64,000 nt of DNA from Cupriavidus pauculus (GTDB lineage: Bacteria > Pseudomonadota > Gammaproteobacteria > Burkholderiales > Burkholderiaceae): positions 107,861-171,860 of the forward strand of contig NZ_PJRP01000007.1 in NCBI RefSeq assembly GCF_002858765.1, read 5' to 3'. The position numbers and the translations under genes were made by a program. Positions 62,988 through 64,000 of the stretch are shown in pieces. Every line of letters starts with the position of its first letter. The first letter of the stretch is position 1. The notes under the pieces are model-generated. The model was given only the letters and a program-made list of their open reading frames with translations, made no database searches and had not been told where the DNA came from.

Positions 62988-63314
62988 CTAGTTGCAATAA
63001 ACTTGGTTGCCAATTTGCTGGCACGTACGACCGTTGGAGAAGTAGGTCTGGTTTCCGATCTGCTGCGCAGTGGTGCCATTCGAATAGTAGGTCTGATTAC
63101 CGATTTGCTGTGCTGTCGTGCCGTTCGAATAGTAGGTTTGGTTCCCAATGCGTTGCGACGTCGTACCATCGGAGTAGTACGTCTGGTTACCAATCTGCTG
63201 GGCTGACATGCCGTTGCTGCAATACGTCTGGCTTCCGATGCGCTGGCAGATCTGTGCAAGTGCAAGCTGCGGAACAGCGATTAAGGCCGCGAGAGCCAAG
63301 ACACGAAATTTCAT
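62988..63314 (-). CDS. Secreted 16-residue-repeat protein
   Basis: 108 residues from the ATG at 63314 (AAGG upstream); a GTG 9 nt earlier is possible. A signal peptide (KFRVLALAALIAVPQLALAQ) is followed by six tandem units of 16 residues on the pattern Q-[QR]-IG-[NS]-QT-Y-[YCF]-S-[ND]-G-x-[TS]-x. The first and last units carry Cys (ICQRIG, YCSNG, TCQQIG, VYCN), the inner four do not, so disulfides may cap the array. Likely a small periplasmic or surface repeat structure. The function is unknown. Confidence 0.8.
   Translation of the reverse strand: MKFRVLALAALIAVPQLALAQICQRIGSQTYCSNGMSAQQIGNQTYYSDGTTSQRIGNQTYYSNGTTAQQIGNQTYYSNGTTAQQIGNQTYFSNGRTCQQIGNQVYCN
62990..63245 (-). repeat. Six tandem 48-bp coding repeats
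   Basis: The DNA of the repeat protein shows 48-bp periodicity, with words such as TTACCAATCTGCTG and GTAGTACGTCTGGTT recurring with small changes. Copy number could vary by recombination. Confidence 0.75.
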
Positions 63315-63713
63315 TTTTGACACCTTAACGGAAGTGAGATTAAAAGTCGGTACAGGTAAAAGGACCGACCGTTGGCGCCGCGACGCTACATTCCATCGGT
63401 GTTGCGCCCCAATACCAAGGTAGGCGCCGGGGAAAGCGGCAGCTTTGCAAGGTCCGCCGCGACCTTTACATTTGATGCCCCGCTACGGTGGGCGCACTTC
63501 ACCGCTGCGGCCTATGTCGAGTCAACCGCCCGCCGGTATGCTGTTTCGTCCTACGGAAGTGACGGTCACAGCCCGGAAGCACACACTGGACGCGGGAGGG
63601 TTTCGAATGCCACCGACTGCGTAGGCCGAGCTTCAATTGTTCCCAAAGCGGTGTGCGAATGACCGTGAGGGGTTGGCTACCTGTATTTTCCGAAAGGAGG
63701 CGAGAACAAGCCC
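63315..63713. other. Intergenic region between divergent genes
   Basis: About 400 bp. A 96-residue frame (63372-63662) lacks a ribosome site and natural composition. AAAGGAGG at 63694-63701 serves the gene at 63714. Confidence 0.4.
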
Positions 63714-64000
63714 ATGACCCTCCAACTCCGACACGAAACGGCGGACGACATTGCTTTCATCGAAGCGGTCACGATTGCCGCCTTCGCAGATTCGCCGCAC
63801 ACCAGCCACACCGAGCAATTCATCGTGCGCGCACTGCGCGCCGCCAACGAACTGACGCGCTCCATCGTGGCCGAGGATCACGGCCAGATTATCGGCCATG
63901 TGGCCCTTTCGCCTGTGACCATCACCGATGGTCACGGCAACAAGGCAGAAGGCTGGTACGGTCTGGGACCTATCTCCGTTCTGCCGCAAAGGCAGGGACA
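63714..64000 (+). CDS. GNAT-family N-acetyltransferase, N-terminal part (runs off the right edge)
   Basis: About 95 residues are visible: LQLRHETADDIAFIEAVTI, then SIVAEDHGQIIGHVALSPV and GWYGLGPISVLPQRQG at the edge, where the acetyl-CoA loop begins. This resembles the YhbS group of GNAT proteins. AAAGGAGG lies 12 nt before the ATG, slightly far but strong. The rest, including most of the CoA site, is outside the window. Confidence 0.8.
   Translation, partial: MTLQLRHETADDIAFIEAVTIAAFADSPHTSHTEQFIVRALRAANELTRSIVAEDHGQIIGHVALSPVTITDGHGNKAEGWYGLGPISVLPQRQG

Noticed and set aside
62990..63245. 48-bp repeats as a CRISPR array
   Set aside because: The repeats are in frame, have no unique spacers and encode a secreted repeat protein.

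Overview
The window looks like chromosomal or megaplasmid DNA of a beta-proteobacterium of the Burkholderiaceae, most like Cupriavidus or Ralstonia. The reasons are high GC with GC-ending codons, a Bug-type periplasmic binding protein, many two-component and LysR/AraC regulators, an extra RpoD sigma factor, a phasin-like protein and many short lineage-type proteins with GTG starts. This placement is inferred from gene content. I saw no rRNA, tRNA, CRISPR array, prophage or intact insertion sequence.

Layout. 1-7.2 kb: partial Bug protein, aminotransferase with a divergent LysR regulator, Kelch lipoprotein, MltF-like lytic transglycosylase. 7.3-12.1 kb: tripartite export operon (DUF3302, HlyD adaptor, OprM-type lipoprotein) with a small secreted protein upstream, then a lipoprotein and a glycine-zipper protein. 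12.4-18.5 kb: a NarL-type regulator with a hybrid BvgS-like kinase, a PAS-LuxR regulator and an AraC regulator. 18.8-22.8 kb: a broken formylglycine-generating-enzyme gene, DUF2252, and a DUF2092 lipoprotein with a Gly/His-rich secreted protein. 24.1-27.4 kb: a SigF/NrsF sigma/anti-sigma pair divergent from mrpX, yedZ1 and yedY1.

27.9-35.4 kb: stress membrane proteins, an outer-membrane transporter, GNAT, nitroreductase, and a run of very small proteins, one of them a 59-residue membrane protein. 35.5-46.7 kb: AspT-type exchanger, small protein plus very large hybrid kinase, DUF4239 protein, RpoD paralogue, small proteins. 47.4-55.2 kb: DGxxDGAR-type secreted protein, FAD oxidase beside a large BTAD/ATPase/TPR regulator, a NERD gene broken by one stop, and a secreted nuclease. 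55.6-61.0 kb: six-gene ba3-type cytochrome oxidase cluster with seven c-type heme sites. 61.2-64 kb: Omp85-like protein, superinfection-immunity-like protein, a 16-residue-repeat secreted protein, and a partial GNAT.

The most coherent system is at 24.1-27.4 kb. It matches the described reactive-chlorine response in which a Met-rich periplasmic peptide absorbs oxidant and is repaired by a YedY-type molybdoenzyme fed by a membrane cytochrome b, under SigF/NrsF control. Two copies of GTAACC-N16-CGAA sit on opposite strands of the divergent region and fit a SigF-autoregulated bidirectional promoter. Other noteworthy points are a dispersed intergenic repeat with a DnaA-box-like core (6.7 and 28.7 kb), a paralogous pair of about 110-residue proteins (23.4 and 37.6 kb), a 21-bp inverted repeat between divergent genes (10.9-11.0 kb), and a sequence block shared upstream of the broken enzyme gene and the DUF2092 operon.
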